Shown here in pieces: positions 32,884 to 41,152 of a stretch of DNA of 64,000 nt (positions are counted from its first letter, which is position 1; every line of letters starts with the position of its first letter). Origin of the DNA: SIG673 sp045653945 (GTDB lineage Bacteria; Bacillota; Clostridia; Oscillospirales; CAG-272). A program made the position numbers and the translations under genes. Location: assembly GCA_045653945.1 (NCBI GenBank), contig JAZOML010000033.1:24253-88252 (forward strand), in the 5' to 3' direction. A model generated the notes under the pieces. It did not search any database, was not told the DNA's origin, and saw only the letters and a list, made by a program, of their open reading frames with translations.

Positions 32884-32924
32884 ACGAAAAAAACAGCCCC
32901 GCAGTGTTCCTTACTGTGGGGCTG
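32884..32924 (-). terminator. Attenuator terminator before aroF
   Basis: On the minus strand, CAGCCCCACAGT / ACTGCGGGGCTG (one G-U pair) with a 7-nt loop and seven T's, between the leader peptide stop and aroF. Confidence 0.92.
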
Positions 32925-32968
32925 AAATTAATATCTATCAGAACGCAGCAAAAAGCACTATTACCATT

Positions 32969-33019
32969 TTAAAAATAGTAATAGTAGTAATATCCCTTTG
33001 CGTTTGCTCTTGTAAACAT
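32969..33019 (-). CDS. Tyrosine-rich leader peptide of the aroF-tyrA operon
   Basis: A 16-codon frame translates to MFTRANAKGYYYYYYF and stops at TAA. Six consecutive Tyr codons (TAT/TAC) and a Phe codon would stall a ribosome when charged tRNA-Tyr is scarce. AAGGAAAAGGA lies eight bases before ATG 33019. It is transcribed from a consensus promoter about 40 nt upstream, and an intrinsic terminator starts 45 nt after its stop, before aroF. This is the layout of classical ribosome-mediated attenuation such as pheL or trpL. The alternative antiterminator pairing was not worked out. Confidence 0.88.
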   Translation of the reverse strand: MFTRANAKGYYYYYYF

Positions 33020-33065
33020 AATAAAAATCCTTTTCCTTTGACGGGGCTTTTATCCGTCTAAGGTT

Positions 33066-33094
33066 AATATAGCACTGTTTTGAAAATTTGTCAA
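33066..33094 (-). promoter_or_regulatory. Promoter of the tyrosine leader and aroF-tyrA
   Basis: Minus-strand TTGACA (33094-33089), exactly 17 nt, then TATATT (33071-33066). The expected start is near 33059. Confidence 0.85.
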
Positions 33095-33109
33095 GTGTTT
33101 TTTAAAAAT

Positions 33110-35125
33110 TTAAAACGGTTTTTTTGGCGGTTTGCCGTTGGGGAAAAACGGCGGCGGTGTAGCTTCAACGTGCTCGGAGTTTTCGATATAGCGCTTTGCC
33201 TGAGTGGAGAAGAGCGTATGGTACTTTCCTTTTGCTTCCATTAACTCTTTATGGCTACCCTGCTCGATAAGCTCACCGTATTCAAGCACGAGAATTTTGT
33301 TTGCGGTTGTGGCGCTTGAAAGCCTGTGTGAAACGAAAATCGAGGTTTTATCCTTGCGGAGATGGTCAAATCTATTGAAGATTTCCTGCTCAGCCATCGG
33401 GTCAAGAGAGGCGGTAGGCTCGTCAAGGATAAGTATATCAGAATTAGCATAAAATGCTCTTGCGATAGAGAGCTTTTGCCACTGACCGATAGACGGTTCA
33501 ATTCCGCCGTCCTCGAAAATTCTCATAAGAGGCGTATCGTATCCGTTGGGAAGCTTGGTAATAAACTCATCAGCATCGCTCGCTAAGGCGGCATCAATCA
33601 CTCTTTCATCGTCTAGCTGACCGTCAAAATCACCGAAAGCAATGTTTTCCTTTGCGGTTACGGCGTATTTGCCGAAATCTTGGAATATGATACCGAACAT
33701 CGAATAAAGCTGCTCGACGTCATATTCTCTTATATCGTGGCCGTCAAGCAAAATTTGACCTTCGGTTGGGTCGTAAAGTCGGGTAAGCAGCTTAACAAGA
33801 GTGGTTTTACCTGCGCCGTTAAGACCTACAAGCACAACCGTTTCTCCGGGTTCGATTTTGAACGAAACGTTTTTAATTACATCGCGCTCGGTATCGGGGT
33901 ATCTAAAGGAAACGTTTTTAAATTCAATAACGTGGGGAATTTGCCGCTCAGGAATTCTCGGCGTATCAATTATAGGCTTAATGGTTTGCTCTCGCTTCAT
34001 AAATACAATCATATTGTCAATAAAGAGTGTGCCCTCGTAAATGGTAGCCGTTGTGCCTATAAGCGTTCCGACGCCCCCCGAAATCCCGCTTAGAGCCGAT
34101 ACGTAAAGCGAATAGTTACCTACAAGCACGTTGCCACTGCAAACCTGAACGGCAATATAAATAAGTATAGCACAGTTTGCCACAGCGTTAAGGACAGTCA
34201 AGGCGATATGCCAAAGTCCCTCGGTTACAAAGAGCTTTTTCAGACCTTTAAAGTATCTTTTAAAGGTTTCCTTGTACCTGCCTATAAAGACGTCGGAAAG
34301 TGAAAACATTTTGATTTCCTTTACCATATCCTTGTTAGTTATGATAGAGGAATAGTAGTTCATAACACGTCTATCCTTGGAGCGACGGCGAATATAGTCA
34401 GCATTTTTCTTGCGATATATAAAATTAATGATAGCGGAGGGAATGGCGAGAATAACGATTATTGCAGGAGCAAGTGGACTAACCGCAATAAGGACAACAA
34501 CAAACGAAATTATAGTGATAAGCGTACTGAAAATCTTGAATGTGGAGTTCAGTATCTGAACGGGGCGCATACCTGCCTCGCGGTTTGCATTTTCAAGCTT
34601 TTCGTAAAATTCGGTGGTGTCAAAGCTTGCAAGATCGACGCTTTTCGCCTTATTCATTATTTTAAGCTTTATGTGGTTAACAACAAGCTCACCGTAAATT
34701 CGGGTGAGAATAGTGTCGATATTTGTAATAATACTTTTTGCGAAGGTGAAAATAAGCTGAATAACAAGCCAAAAAATTATTGCTTTTCCTATATCGCTGG
34801 ACATTATGCTTGAAACCTGCTCGCCGATGGTAGCATCAGGCACGCTCACCTCACCAAACGCCGCCACAAGAGAATTCAAAATATTTGCTGTGATAGCAGC
34901 GCCAAGCACGGGGATAATACCGTTGAATATTGCCATAAAAACCATAACAAACAGTATCCAAGGTCCTGTTTCCCAAACCAGACCGAAAATATAAAACAGG
35001 CGCGAAAAGAAGCCTCCGAAAAGCGTTTTAAGGAAAGATGGAACTTCCTTTATACTTTTTGGAAGTGGTGGCTTTAATTTGTCATTTCCGCCTCCGAAGG
35101 GCGGGCCCATAAATCCGGGTCCCAT
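33110..35125 (-). CDS. ABC exporter, fused permease and ATPase
   Basis: A 671-residue half-transporter with six membrane helices (about residues 45-330) followed by a nucleotide-binding domain: GLNGAGKTTLVKLL (Walker A), signature region SIGQWQKLSIARAF, where the canonical LSGGQ is SIGQWQ, DILILDEPTASLDP (Walker B), and switch VSHRLSS. The termini are odd: an N-terminal Gly/Pro-rich MGPGFMGPPFGGG and a C-terminal PPPFFPNGKPPKKPF. Drug, lipid or peptide export is possible. Only one half is encoded here, so it would homodimerise. Confidence 0.9.
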   Translation of the reverse strand: MGPGFMGPPFGGGNDKLKPPLPKSIKEVPSFLKTLFGGFFSRLFYIFGLVWETGPWILFVMVFMAIFNGIIPVLGAAITANILNSLVAAFGEVSVPDATIGEQVSSIMSSDIGKAIIFWLVIQLIFTFAKSIITNIDTILTRIYGELVVNHIKLKIMNKAKSVDLASFDTTEFYEKLENANREAGMRPVQILNSTFKIFSTLITIISFVVVLIAVSPLAPAIIVILAIPSAIINFIYRKKNADYIRRRSKDRRVMNYYSSIITNKDMVKEIKMFSLSDVFIGRYKETFKRYFKGLKKLFVTEGLWHIALTVLNAVANCAILIYIAVQVCSGNVLVGNYSLYVSALSGISGGVGTLIGTTATIYEGTLFIDNMIVFMKREQTIKPIIDTPRIPERQIPHVIEFKNVSFRYPDTERDVIKNVSFKIEPGETVVLVGLNGAGKTTLVKLLTRLYDPTEGQILLDGHDIREYDVEQLYSMFGIIFQDFGKYAVTAKENIAFGDFDGQLDDERVIDAALASDADEFITKLPNGYDTPLMRIFEDGGIEPSIGQWQKLSIARAFYANSDILILDEPTASLDPMAEQEIFNRFDHLRKDKTSIFVSHRLSSATTANKILVLEYGELIEQGSHKELMEAKGKYHTLFSTQAKRYIENSEHVEATPPPFFPNGKPPKKPF

Positions 35126-35150
35126 ACGTTTTTCTCCTTAATATCAAAAT

Positions 35151-35981
35151 TTAAAATCCTAAATTTGCAAAAAGCCTTGCTACGTAAATTTCAAGGTCGG
35201 AGGGTAGCATACTGCGTATCCCCATTTCAGCGGCGCACATAATTGAAGCAAAAGCGTGTACGGCGACTCCGATTACGGCAGCATCCTCGGCGCTGTATCC
35301 CTGCGCAAAAAATCCTGCAACAAGTCCAGCCAGCACGTCGCCGCTGCCACCCTTTGAGAGTCCCTCACTTGCTTTATCGGAAATATAGACGTTTCCGCTC
35401 GGCGTAGCGATTACGGTAAAGTAGTCCTTTAAAACAACGGTGCAACCGTAAGCCTTTGCAAATTCAAGGGCATATTTTTCGCGATTTGCTTTAATTTCAA
35501 CACAATCAAGCCCCGTAAGACGGGAAAATTCTCCAATATGCGGTGTTATGATATTACCGCATAGCGCTTCCTTTAACTTTGGATGCTGTGAAATGATATT
35601 AAGCGCATCTGCATCAAGTACTGCTTTTCCCGATACGTCAAAAACTGCGGAAACTGCCCTTGCACTTTTAACTGACGTTCCAAGTCCGCAGCCTATAAGA
35701 TAGTATCCGCTACCAATTTCAGTAATCTCTTGAGAGGCGTTTTCAGTTGGCAAAAAGGTGCAGGTAGGATGTCTTTTTGCAACCGATAAAATAACGCACT
35801 CGTTTGAAATCAGTCTTACAATGCCTGTACCGGTACGTAGAGCCGCACCAACGCAAAGGTCGGCAGCACCTCTGTATTTTTCGGAGCCTGCAACAACGTT
35901 AAGAAAACCGTTATCGCCCTTATGACAATCACGCGGCAGTTTTTTCAGCTTTTCGTTTAATAAGGCTTCGGTAATAATCAT
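35151..35981 (-). CDS. nnrD: ADP-dependent (S)-NAD(P)H-hydrate dehydratase
   Basis: Repairs hydrated NAD(P)H. The ribokinase-like fold of the YjeF C-terminal family is visible: GDNGFLNVVAGSEKYRGAADLCVGAALRTGTGIV, ITPHIGEFSRLTG, and the nucleotide/catalytic KGGSGDVLAGLVAG. The N-terminal epimerase domain (NnrE) that is often fused is absent. The start is ATG 35981, 1 nt after the gpsA stop and without a clear ribosome site, so translation is probably coupled; an in-frame ATG at 36047 inside gpsA is unlikely. Confidence 0.9.
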   Translation of the reverse strand: MIITEALLNEKLKKLPRDCHKGDNGFLNVVAGSEKYRGAADLCVGAALRTGTGIVRLISNECVILSVAKRHPTCTFLPTENASQEITEIGSGYYLIGCGLGTSVKSARAVSAVFDVSGKAVLDADALNIISQHPKLKEALCGNIITPHIGEFSRLTGLDCVEIKANREKYALEFAKAYGCTVVLKDYFTVIATPSGNVYISDKASEGLSKGGSGDVLAGLVAGFFAQGYSAEDAAVIGVAVHAFASIMCAAEMGIRSMLPSDLEIYVARLFANLGF

Positions 35982-35982
35982 A

Positions 35983-36948
35983 TTAAAATTCGCTCTTTTG
36001 TTTGCGAAGGAATAGCGATGTAAAGGCTTTCTTGGGATCTTTTCCACCGTGAATTATATCGTTTACGACGGAACAAATCGGTAGCTCAACACCGTATTTT
36101 TCGCCAAGCGTAAGCACACTTCGTACAGTGTAAACACCTTCAGCAAGCTTGTCGTATGGTATTTTCTTAATAAATGCCTCACCAAAATAGCGGTTGTGCG
36201 AGTGAGCAGAAAAGAGAGTAGCCTCGTAGTCGCCGATATGACAAAGTCCGAAAATGCTGCGTTCATCTCCGCCCATAGCTGCGGTAAGACGTGCAATCTC
36301 GCGTGGCCCTCTTGCCATAAGTGCTCCCTTAAGCGACGTATATCCCATACCGTCAAGAATACCTGCAGCGATACCCATAACGTTTTTTGTTGCACCGCCA
36401 AGCTCACAGCCTATAAGGTCTGTGCTATAATAAAAACGAATAAGAGAAGAACCGAATAGTCCGCAAAGCTCTTTTGCATATTTTACGTCGGCAGAGCAGA
36501 TAGTCATACAGTTTGGAACACCTCTGGTAAAGTCCTGAACGTGTCCTGGGCCAAGCCAAACCGCACACTTTGTAGCAGCGCCAAGTCCGTCGTATACCAC
36601 CTCAGAGAGTCGTTTTCCACTGTTTTCGACGATACCCTTCATACAAAGCACGTACTTTTTGTCCTTTGCCTTTGGGGAAGTGTTGTTTAACTGCTCGATA
36701 AGGTTGGGGAAGCCTTGTGCGCCGATAGAAATAACGATAATTTCAGCGTGGTCGATTGCATAGCCAAGGTCAGAGGTAAACTCCATATCGTCCTGAATAG
36801 TTAAATATTCGTTTTTATGTGTATTTTTAAGTATCTCATAAGAAGGAGCGCCTTCTATTCCGTATATAAGCACACGATTGCCAAGGTTTTTTAAATACCA
36901 AGCAAGAAATGACCCCCATCTTCCGCATCCAATAACTGTAATATTCAT
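35983..36948 (-). CDS. gpsA: Glycerol-3-phosphate dehydrogenase [NAD(P)+]
   Basis: Makes sn-glycerol-3-phosphate for phospholipids from dihydroxyacetone phosphate. The 321 residues have ITVIGCGRWGSFLAWYLKNLG at the N-terminus and ELGGATKNVMGIAAGILDGMGYTSLKGALMARGPREI, the catalytic Lys/substrate block. The residues after it are more divergent than in E. coli GpsA, but the length and fold pattern fit. First gene of a gpsA-nnrD unit with a consensus promoter. Confidence 0.88.
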   Translation of the reverse strand: MNITVIGCGRWGSFLAWYLKNLGNRVLIYGIEGAPSYEILKNTHKNEYLTIQDDMEFTSDLGYAIDHAEIIVISIGAQGFPNLIEQLNNTSPKAKDKKYVLCMKGIVENSGKRLSEVVYDGLGAATKCAVWLGPGHVQDFTRGVPNCMTICSADVKYAKELCGLFGSSLIRFYYSTDLIGCELGGATKNVMGIAAGILDGMGYTSLKGALMARGPREIARLTAAMGGDERSIFGLCHIGDYEATLFSAHSHNRYFGEAFIKKIPYDKLAEGVYTVRSVLTLGEKYGVELPICSVVNDIIHGGKDPKKAFTSLFLRKQKSEF

Positions 36949-37001
36949 ATTTTTTCTCCTTGTCTAAAAAATTAGGATAGAAAGCGAATTTATTCACTAA
37001 A

Positions 37002-37030
37002 ATTATATCATATTTTAAATAATATGTCAA
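37002..37030 (-). promoter_or_regulatory. Promoter of gpsA
   Basis: Minus-strand TTGACA (37030-37025), a 17-nt spacer and TATAAT (37007-37002). Confidence 0.85.
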
Positions 37031-37174
37031 TAGAAGTTAAAATAAGTTATGTTATTAAGCAAATTTAATGATTAAATAAGGCTATATGTGTACTAAAAAT
37101 TAAGTTTTTTTGTGAAAAAATACCAAAAAATTAATTATTTTTTGATAAAATAAGTCAATTTTTAGCAAAAGCTA

Positions 37175-37203
37175 TTGATTTTTTATAAAATAGATGTTAT
37201 AAT
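37175..37203 (+). promoter_or_regulatory. Promoter of hup
   Basis: TTGATT (37175-37180), a 17-nt spacer and TATAAT (37198-37203), with AT-rich sequence upstream that could act as an UP element. Confidence 0.8.
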
Positions 37204-37270
37204 ACTATCAAGAAGTGTACAAGGAATACAAAATACACTTTAATGTTTAATACGAAAGGATCTTATAAAA

Positions 37271-37546
37271 ATGAACAAGACCACTTTAATCGAAGCAGTA
37301 GCAGCAAAGGCAGATCTCAAAAAGGTAGACGCAGCAAATGCAGTTAACGCAGTTATCGCAGCAATCACCGACGCACTTGTAGCAGGCGATAAGGTTCAAA
37401 TCGCAGGGTTTGGTACTTTTGAGGTAAAGGCAGTTGCAGAGCGTCAGGGCGTAAACCCCAAGACCGGCGAAAAGATCACTATCAAGGCAAGCAAGGCTGC
37501 TAAGTTCTCGGCAGGCAAAACCCTTAAGGATGCCGTTAACGCTTAA
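37271..37546 (+). CDS. hup: HU family DNA-binding protein
   Basis: Nucleoid-associated dimer that bends DNA. The 91 residues match the family length: MNKTTLIEAVAAKADLKKVDAANAVNAV, the core GDKVQIAGFGTFEVKAV, and the DNA-binding arm RQGVNPKTGEKITIKASKAAKFSAGKTLK. RBS GAAAGGA lies before ATG 37271. It is followed by a terminator and then rqcP, the order seen in many spore-forming Firmicutes. Confidence 0.97.
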   Translation: MNKTTLIEAVAAKADLKKVDAANAVNAVIAAITDALVAGDKVQIAGFGTFEVKAVAERQGVNPKTGEKITIKASKAAKFSAGKTLKDAVNA

Positions 37547-37565
37547 TTAATAGCATAAACTTCCT

Positions 37566-37600
37566 AAAAGCCGTTTTGCGTATGCAAGACGGCTTTTTTA
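37566..37600 (+). terminator. Terminator of hup
   Basis: AAAAGCCGT ... ACGGCTTTT stem with an inner TTGC/GCAA pair, followed by T's. rqcP starts only 20 nt later, so read-through is likely needed for part of its expression. Confidence 0.8.
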
Positions 37601-37619
37601 TTTCAAAAGGCGGTAAAAT

Positions 37620-37883
37620 ATGAGACTTGATAAATATTTAAAGGTTTCAAGAATAATTAAAAGAAGAACGGTTGCCAACGGTGCCTGCGATGCCGAGCAT
37701 GTAACGGTAAACGGAAGGGTAGCAAAGGCGTCTTACGACGTAAAGGAAGGCGATATAATTGAGGTTACCTTTGGTCAAAGAACGCTTAAAATCAAGGTTC
37801 TTGACGTAAAGGAGCATACCTTAAAGGCGGATGCCTCATCGCTTTACGAGGTAATAGAGCAAAGCGTAAAGCCAAGACAGTAA
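37620..37883 (+). CDS. rqcP: S4-domain RNA-binding protein RqcP
   Basis: RqcP (YabO) works with RqcH in ribosome quality control, stabilising tRNA on the 50S subunit during alanine tailing. The 87 residues are a single S4 domain: MRLDKYLKVSRIIKRRTVANGACDAEHVTVNGRVAKASYDVKEGDIIEV. Length and location (hup-rqcP-yabP-yabQ) match Bacillus and Clostridium. RqcH is not in the window. Confidence 0.92.
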   Translation: MRLDKYLKVSRIIKRRTVANGACDAEHVTVNGRVAKASYDVKEGDIIEVTFGQRTLKIKVLDVKEHTLKADASSLYEVIEQSVKPRQ

Positions 37884-37887
37884 ATAA

Positions 37888-37916
37888 GCATAATTTGTCC
37901 GTTTTTTGCATACAGT
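37888..37916 (+). promoter_or_regulatory. Candidate sporulation sigma-E promoter of yabP
   Basis: GCATAAT (37888-37894), a 14-nt spacer and CATACAGT (37909-37916) match the B. subtilis sigma-E consensus, 38 nt before yabP. The -10 also starts a 9-bp inverted repeat ATACAGTTT / AAACTGTAT (37910-37918 and 37931-37939). Confidence 0.55.
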
Positions 37917-37953
37917 TTGGTGTGTAAATTAAACTGTATGGGAGAAAACGTAT

Positions 37954-38238
37954 ATGGCAGAGCTTCAAAACAATCGCACGGCAGCAAAAAAACACACCCT
38001 GGAAATGGCGGAGCGAAAAACTCTTACAGTGTGCGGAGTGCAGGACGTTATCAGCTTTGATGACACTTGTATTCTTTTATCCACTGTTTGCGGAGTTATG
38101 TCTATTGACGGAGCTGACTTGCGTATAGTCAGTCTTGACCTTGAAAGCGGAAGGGTTGAAATCTCGGGGAACGTAAACGGAATTATTTATCCTGAAAGCG
38201 TAAGTAAAGGCGGCTTTTTCCGTAGGAAGCAAAAATAA
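37954..38238 (+). CDS. yabP: Sporulation protein YabP
   Basis: A 94-residue YabP/YqfC-family protein. In B. subtilis yabP is made in the mother cell and is required for proper spore formation. Family residues include KHTLEMAERKTLTVCGVQDVISFDD and LSTVCGVMSIDGADLRI. RBS GGGAG lies before ATG 37954. The last base of its stop is the first of yabQ. The adjacent sigma-E-like promoter fits a sporulation role. Confidence 0.88.
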   Translation: MAELQNNRTAAKKHTLEMAERKTLTVCGVQDVISFDDTCILLSTVCGVMSIDGADLRIVSLDLESGRVEISGNVNGIIYPESVSKGGFFRRKQK

Positions 38239-38840
38239 TGTTTGCAAATACCGAGGCATTTTTTATTCTCGCCGTATATTCGCTTATCATAGGTGCTTGT
38301 CTTGGGATATTTTACGATACTCTAATGACGGTTGCCGAGGCAATTTTTCCAAAAGTGGACAAAATACCAAAAAAGAGAGTCCTTGGGGCGAATTCGCACG
38401 AGGCGGAACGCTCACTTTTCCCGTATAAATGGAAATTCGGAGCAAGAGAGGTGCTTTTTCTTGTATTTGACCTTATTTTTTGGAGCGTAAGCGCTATAAC
38501 AGTGATAATACTGCTGTATCATTTAAATTACGGTCAAATAAGGGTATTTTCGCTTTTTTGTGCTTTTGGTGGCTTTTGGATTTTTAGAAAAACAATTGGA
38601 AAGCCTATTCGAGCTATAATTAAATGGGTATTAAAAAAAGCACTGCTTATTTTGAAAAAAACGTTTTCAATTCTAAAAAGTTTGCTCGGATTTTTATTAA
38701 TGCCTTTACAAAAGACGCTAATAAAATTCGTAATACCCAAAATTGAAAAGCGAAAGCTTGTCAGAAATCGCAGGAAAACAAGAAAATATCTTGCTTTAAT
38801 GCAGGAAAACGAAATAAAACTAAGGAAAATCGGAAAATGA
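38238..38840 (+). CDS. yabQ: Spore cortex protein YabQ
   Basis: A 200-residue membrane protein of the YabQ family, needed for spore cortex formation in B. subtilis. Helices lie near residues 6-30 (FILAVYSLIIGACLGIFYDTL), 72-95 and 101-120; the C-terminal third is basic and cytoplasmic. It shares one base with yabP and overlaps the fumarase alpha gene by four bases (ATGA), so three genes are co-translated. Confidence 0.82.
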   Translation: MFANTEAFFILAVYSLIIGACLGIFYDTLMTVAEAIFPKVDKIPKKRVLGANSHEAERSLFPYKWKFGAREVLFLVFDLIFWSVSAITVIILLYHLNYGQIRVFSLFCAFGGFWIFRKTIGKPIRAIIKWVLKKALLILKKTFSILKSLLGFLLMPLQKTLIKFVIPKIEKRKLVRNRRKTRKYLALMQENEIKLRKIGK

Positions 38841-39682
38841 GAGAAGTAAAGGCATCGGCTTTGACCGATAAGGTAAAGGAGCTTTTTTTAAAAGCTAACG
38901 TAATACTGCCACACGATACCGAGGCGGCACTTTGCGTAGCCTGTAAAAATGAAATAAACCCCGTAGGTGCGTCCGCATTAAAGGTTGCAATGGATAACGC
39001 AGATGTTGCAAAAAGCGAGAATATGCCTATTTGTCAGGATACGGGTATGGCGGTTGTTTTCGTTGATATCGGAAGCGACGTACATATAACCGACGGCTCA
39101 TATGAGGCGGCAATAAATGAGGGGGTACGTCAGGCGTATAAGGAAGGATATTTTCGACTTTCCGTTGTCGATGACCCGCTGTTTAACCGAAAAAATACAG
39201 GTGATAACACACCTGCCGTTATACATACGAGAATAGTTGACGGTGATAAAATTGATATACGAGTTGAGCCTAAGGGCTTTGGCTCGGAGAATATGAGCAA
39301 AATAAAAATGTTTAATCCCTCAATTGACAGGCAGGCGATAATCGATTTTGCTGTGCAAACGGTAAAGGAGGCAGGCGGCAATCCTTGTCCGCCGGTTGTG
39401 CTGGGAATAGGTATAGGCGGCACGTTTGACTACACTGCCGTACTTGCAAAAAAAGCGTTGACGAGAAATATTTCGGAGCGTAATAAAAATCCTCTTTACG
39501 CCGAGCTTGAAAACGATATTTTGGTAGCTCTCAACGAAACAGGAGTCGGGCCGCAGGGCTTTGGCGGTAAAAAAACCGCACTTGCAGTAAATATAGAATA
39601 TTTCCCGACACACATAGCAGGACTTCCCGTAGCGATAAACGTTAACTGCCACGTTGCAAGACACGCAGAGGGGCAAATATAA
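38837..39682 (+). CDS. Class I fumarate hydratase, alpha subunit (no beta nearby)
   Basis: Alpha (catalytic cluster) subunit of a two-subunit iron-sulfur fumarase: 281 residues with cluster cysteines in MPICQDTGMAVVFVDIG and GGNPCPPVVLGIGIGGTFDYTAVLAKKAL and a terminal NCHVARHAEGQ. Alpha subunits normally need a beta subunit, usually encoded just downstream; here a terminator and an unrelated MATE gene follow and no beta gene is in the window. It could alternatively be the alpha part of an L-tartrate-dehydratase-like enzyme. Translation is coupled to yabQ. Confidence 0.85.
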   Translation: MREVKASALTDKVKELFLKANVILPHDTEAALCVACKNEINPVGASALKVAMDNADVAKSENMPICQDTGMAVVFVDIGSDVHITDGSYEAAINEGVRQAYKEGYFRLSVVDDPLFNRKNTGDNTPAVIHTRIVDGDKIDIRVEPKGFGSENMSKIKMFNPSIDRQAIIDFAVQTVKEAGGNPCPPVVLGIGIGGTFDYTAVLAKKALTRNISERNKNPLYAELENDILVALNETGVGPQGFGGKKTALAVNIEYFPTHIAGLPVAINVNCHVARHAEGQI

Positions 39683-39690
39683 AGTAATTG

Positions 39691-39729
39691 AAAACCACCC
39701 GTAAACTTTGATGTTACGGGTGGTTTTTT
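39691..39729 (+). terminator. Terminator of the yabP-yabQ-fumarase operon
   Basis: AAACCACCCGTAA / TTACGGGTGGTTT stem with a 9-nt loop and T tract. Confidence 0.92.
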
Positions 39730-39730
39730 A

Positions 39731-39759
39731 TTGACAAATAAAGTCGGATATGATAGAAT
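39731..39759 (+). promoter_or_regulatory. Promoter of the first MATE gene
   Basis: TTGACA (39731-39736), a 17-nt spacer and TAGAAT (39754-39759). Confidence 0.75.
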
Positions 39760-39793
39760 AATGAGGTATTTATTTTAAAAAGGATTTGCACAA

Positions 39794-41152
39794 ATGGAAG
39801 TAATGGCAAAAGAAAATAAAATGGGAACGATGAAGATACCGAGCCTGCTTTATTCGGTATCGCTTCCTATAATTATATCAATGCTAATTCAGGCACTGTA
39901 TAATATTATTGACTCGGTGTACGTTGCACAGTTTGATAATATAGCGGGAACGGGAGCGCTTACTCTTGCATTTCCGATACAAAACCTGATGATAGCAACC
40001 TCAGTCGGTCTTGCAGTGGGTATGAACGCCCTGCTTTCCCGCTCGCTTGGACAAAAGAATTTTGATAAAGCAAACCTTGTTGCAGGTCAGGGAATTTTCC
40101 TTGCGTTTTGTGGATACCTTATATTCCTTGTTATCGGACTTTTTGTGGTGACACCGTATTCTGTAAGCTCTTCGGGTAACAATCCGCTTCTTGCACAGTA
40201 CAGCAGTGAGTATATCTCTATTGTTTGTATTGGTTCGTTTGGAGTTTTCACTGAAATTGCAATGGAAAGACTTCTGCAAGCGACGGGAAAATCCGTTTAC
40301 AGTATGATAACACAGATGACGGGTGCAATAATAAATATCGTGCTTGACCCGATACTCATTTTCGGTTGGCTTGGACTTCCTGCGATGGGAATAAAGGGAG
40401 CGGCGATAGCGACGGTTATCGGACAGTGCTTTGCGGGTGCGATGGGAATTGTACTTAATATTGCCGTAAACAAGGAAATAAAACTTGCATTTAAAAATAT
40501 GATACCAAAGCTTAAAGTGATTATAGAAATGCTTACAATTGGTATCCCCGCAATACTTATGCAGGCAATAGGATCGGTAATGACGTTTTGTATGAATAAG
40601 ATACTCATTGGATTTTCCGAGGAAGCGCTCAACGTATTCGGACTTTATTTCAAGCTACAAAGCTTTATATTTATGCCTATTTTCGGACTTAATAACGGTA
40701 TGATTCCGATAGTTTCTTATAACTTCGGAGCGCAAAAGAAGGACAGAGTATTCGCTACCGTAAAGCTTGCCACCGTAACCGCCATTGCATATATGTTCCT
40801 TGGACTTTCGGTATTTCACGCTGTTCCCGACGTTTTGCTTGGATTTTTCGATGCTTCGGAAATGATGCTCGTTATAGGCAGAAAGGCGCTACGTATCATA
40901 AGCCTTAGCTTTATATTTGCAGGCTTTTCGGTAATCTCAATAGCTACCTGTCAGGCACTTGGTAAGAGTATTTATAGCCTGATAGTAAGCGTAGGCAGAC
41001 AGCTTGTCGTTTTAATTCCAACCGCATTTTTACTTTCGCTTTCGGGCAATGTTGACGTTGTTTGGTTTGCTTTCCCGATTGCCGAATTAATGAGCCTTAT
41101 GCTTTGTGCTTATTTCCTTATAAGAGTGCTTAAAAAATCGTTTCCAAAATAA
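39794..41152 (+). CDS. MATE family efflux transporter (first)
   Basis: A 452-residue polytopic membrane protein with about twelve helices in two halves, of the MATE family that exports cationic drugs or metabolites in exchange for Na+ or H+. LLYSVSLPIIISMLIQALYNIIDSVYVAQ is the family N-terminal helix and GVGALTLAFPIQ-like and GLAVGMNALLSRSLGQKNFDKA segments follow. AAGGA lies nine bases before ATG 39794. It converges on a second MATE gene but is only distantly similar to it. Substrate unknown. Confidence 0.92.
   Translation: MEVMAKENKMGTMKIPSLLYSVSLPIIISMLIQALYNIIDSVYVAQFDNIAGTGALTLAFPIQNLMIATSVGLAVGMNALLSRSLGQKNFDKANLVAGQGIFLAFCGYLIFLVIGLFVVTPYSVSSSGNNPLLAQYSSEYISIVCIGSFGVFTEIAMERLLQATGKSVYSMITQMTGAIINIVLDPILIFGWLGLPAMGIKGAAIATVIGQCFAGAMGIVLNIAVNKEIKLAFKNMIPKLKVIIEMLTIGIPAILMQAIGSVMTFCMNKILIGFSEEALNVFGLYFKLQSFIFMPIFGLNNGMIPIVSYNFGAQKKDRVFATVKLATVTAIAYMFLGLSVFHAVPDVLLGFFDASEMMLVIGRKALRIISLSFIFAGFSVISIATCQALGKSIYSLIVSVGRQLVVLIPTAFLLSLSGNVDVVWFAFPIAELMSLMLCAYFLIRVLKKSFPK

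Larger units (their letters stand above)
36949..37270. other. AT-rich divergent intergenic region
   Basis: 322 nt with no gene. It holds the gpsA promoter (minus) and the hup promoter (plus), separated by about 140 nt of A/T-rich sequence with poly-A and poly-T runs. No riboswitch, repeat or small frame was recognised. Confidence 0.7.
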
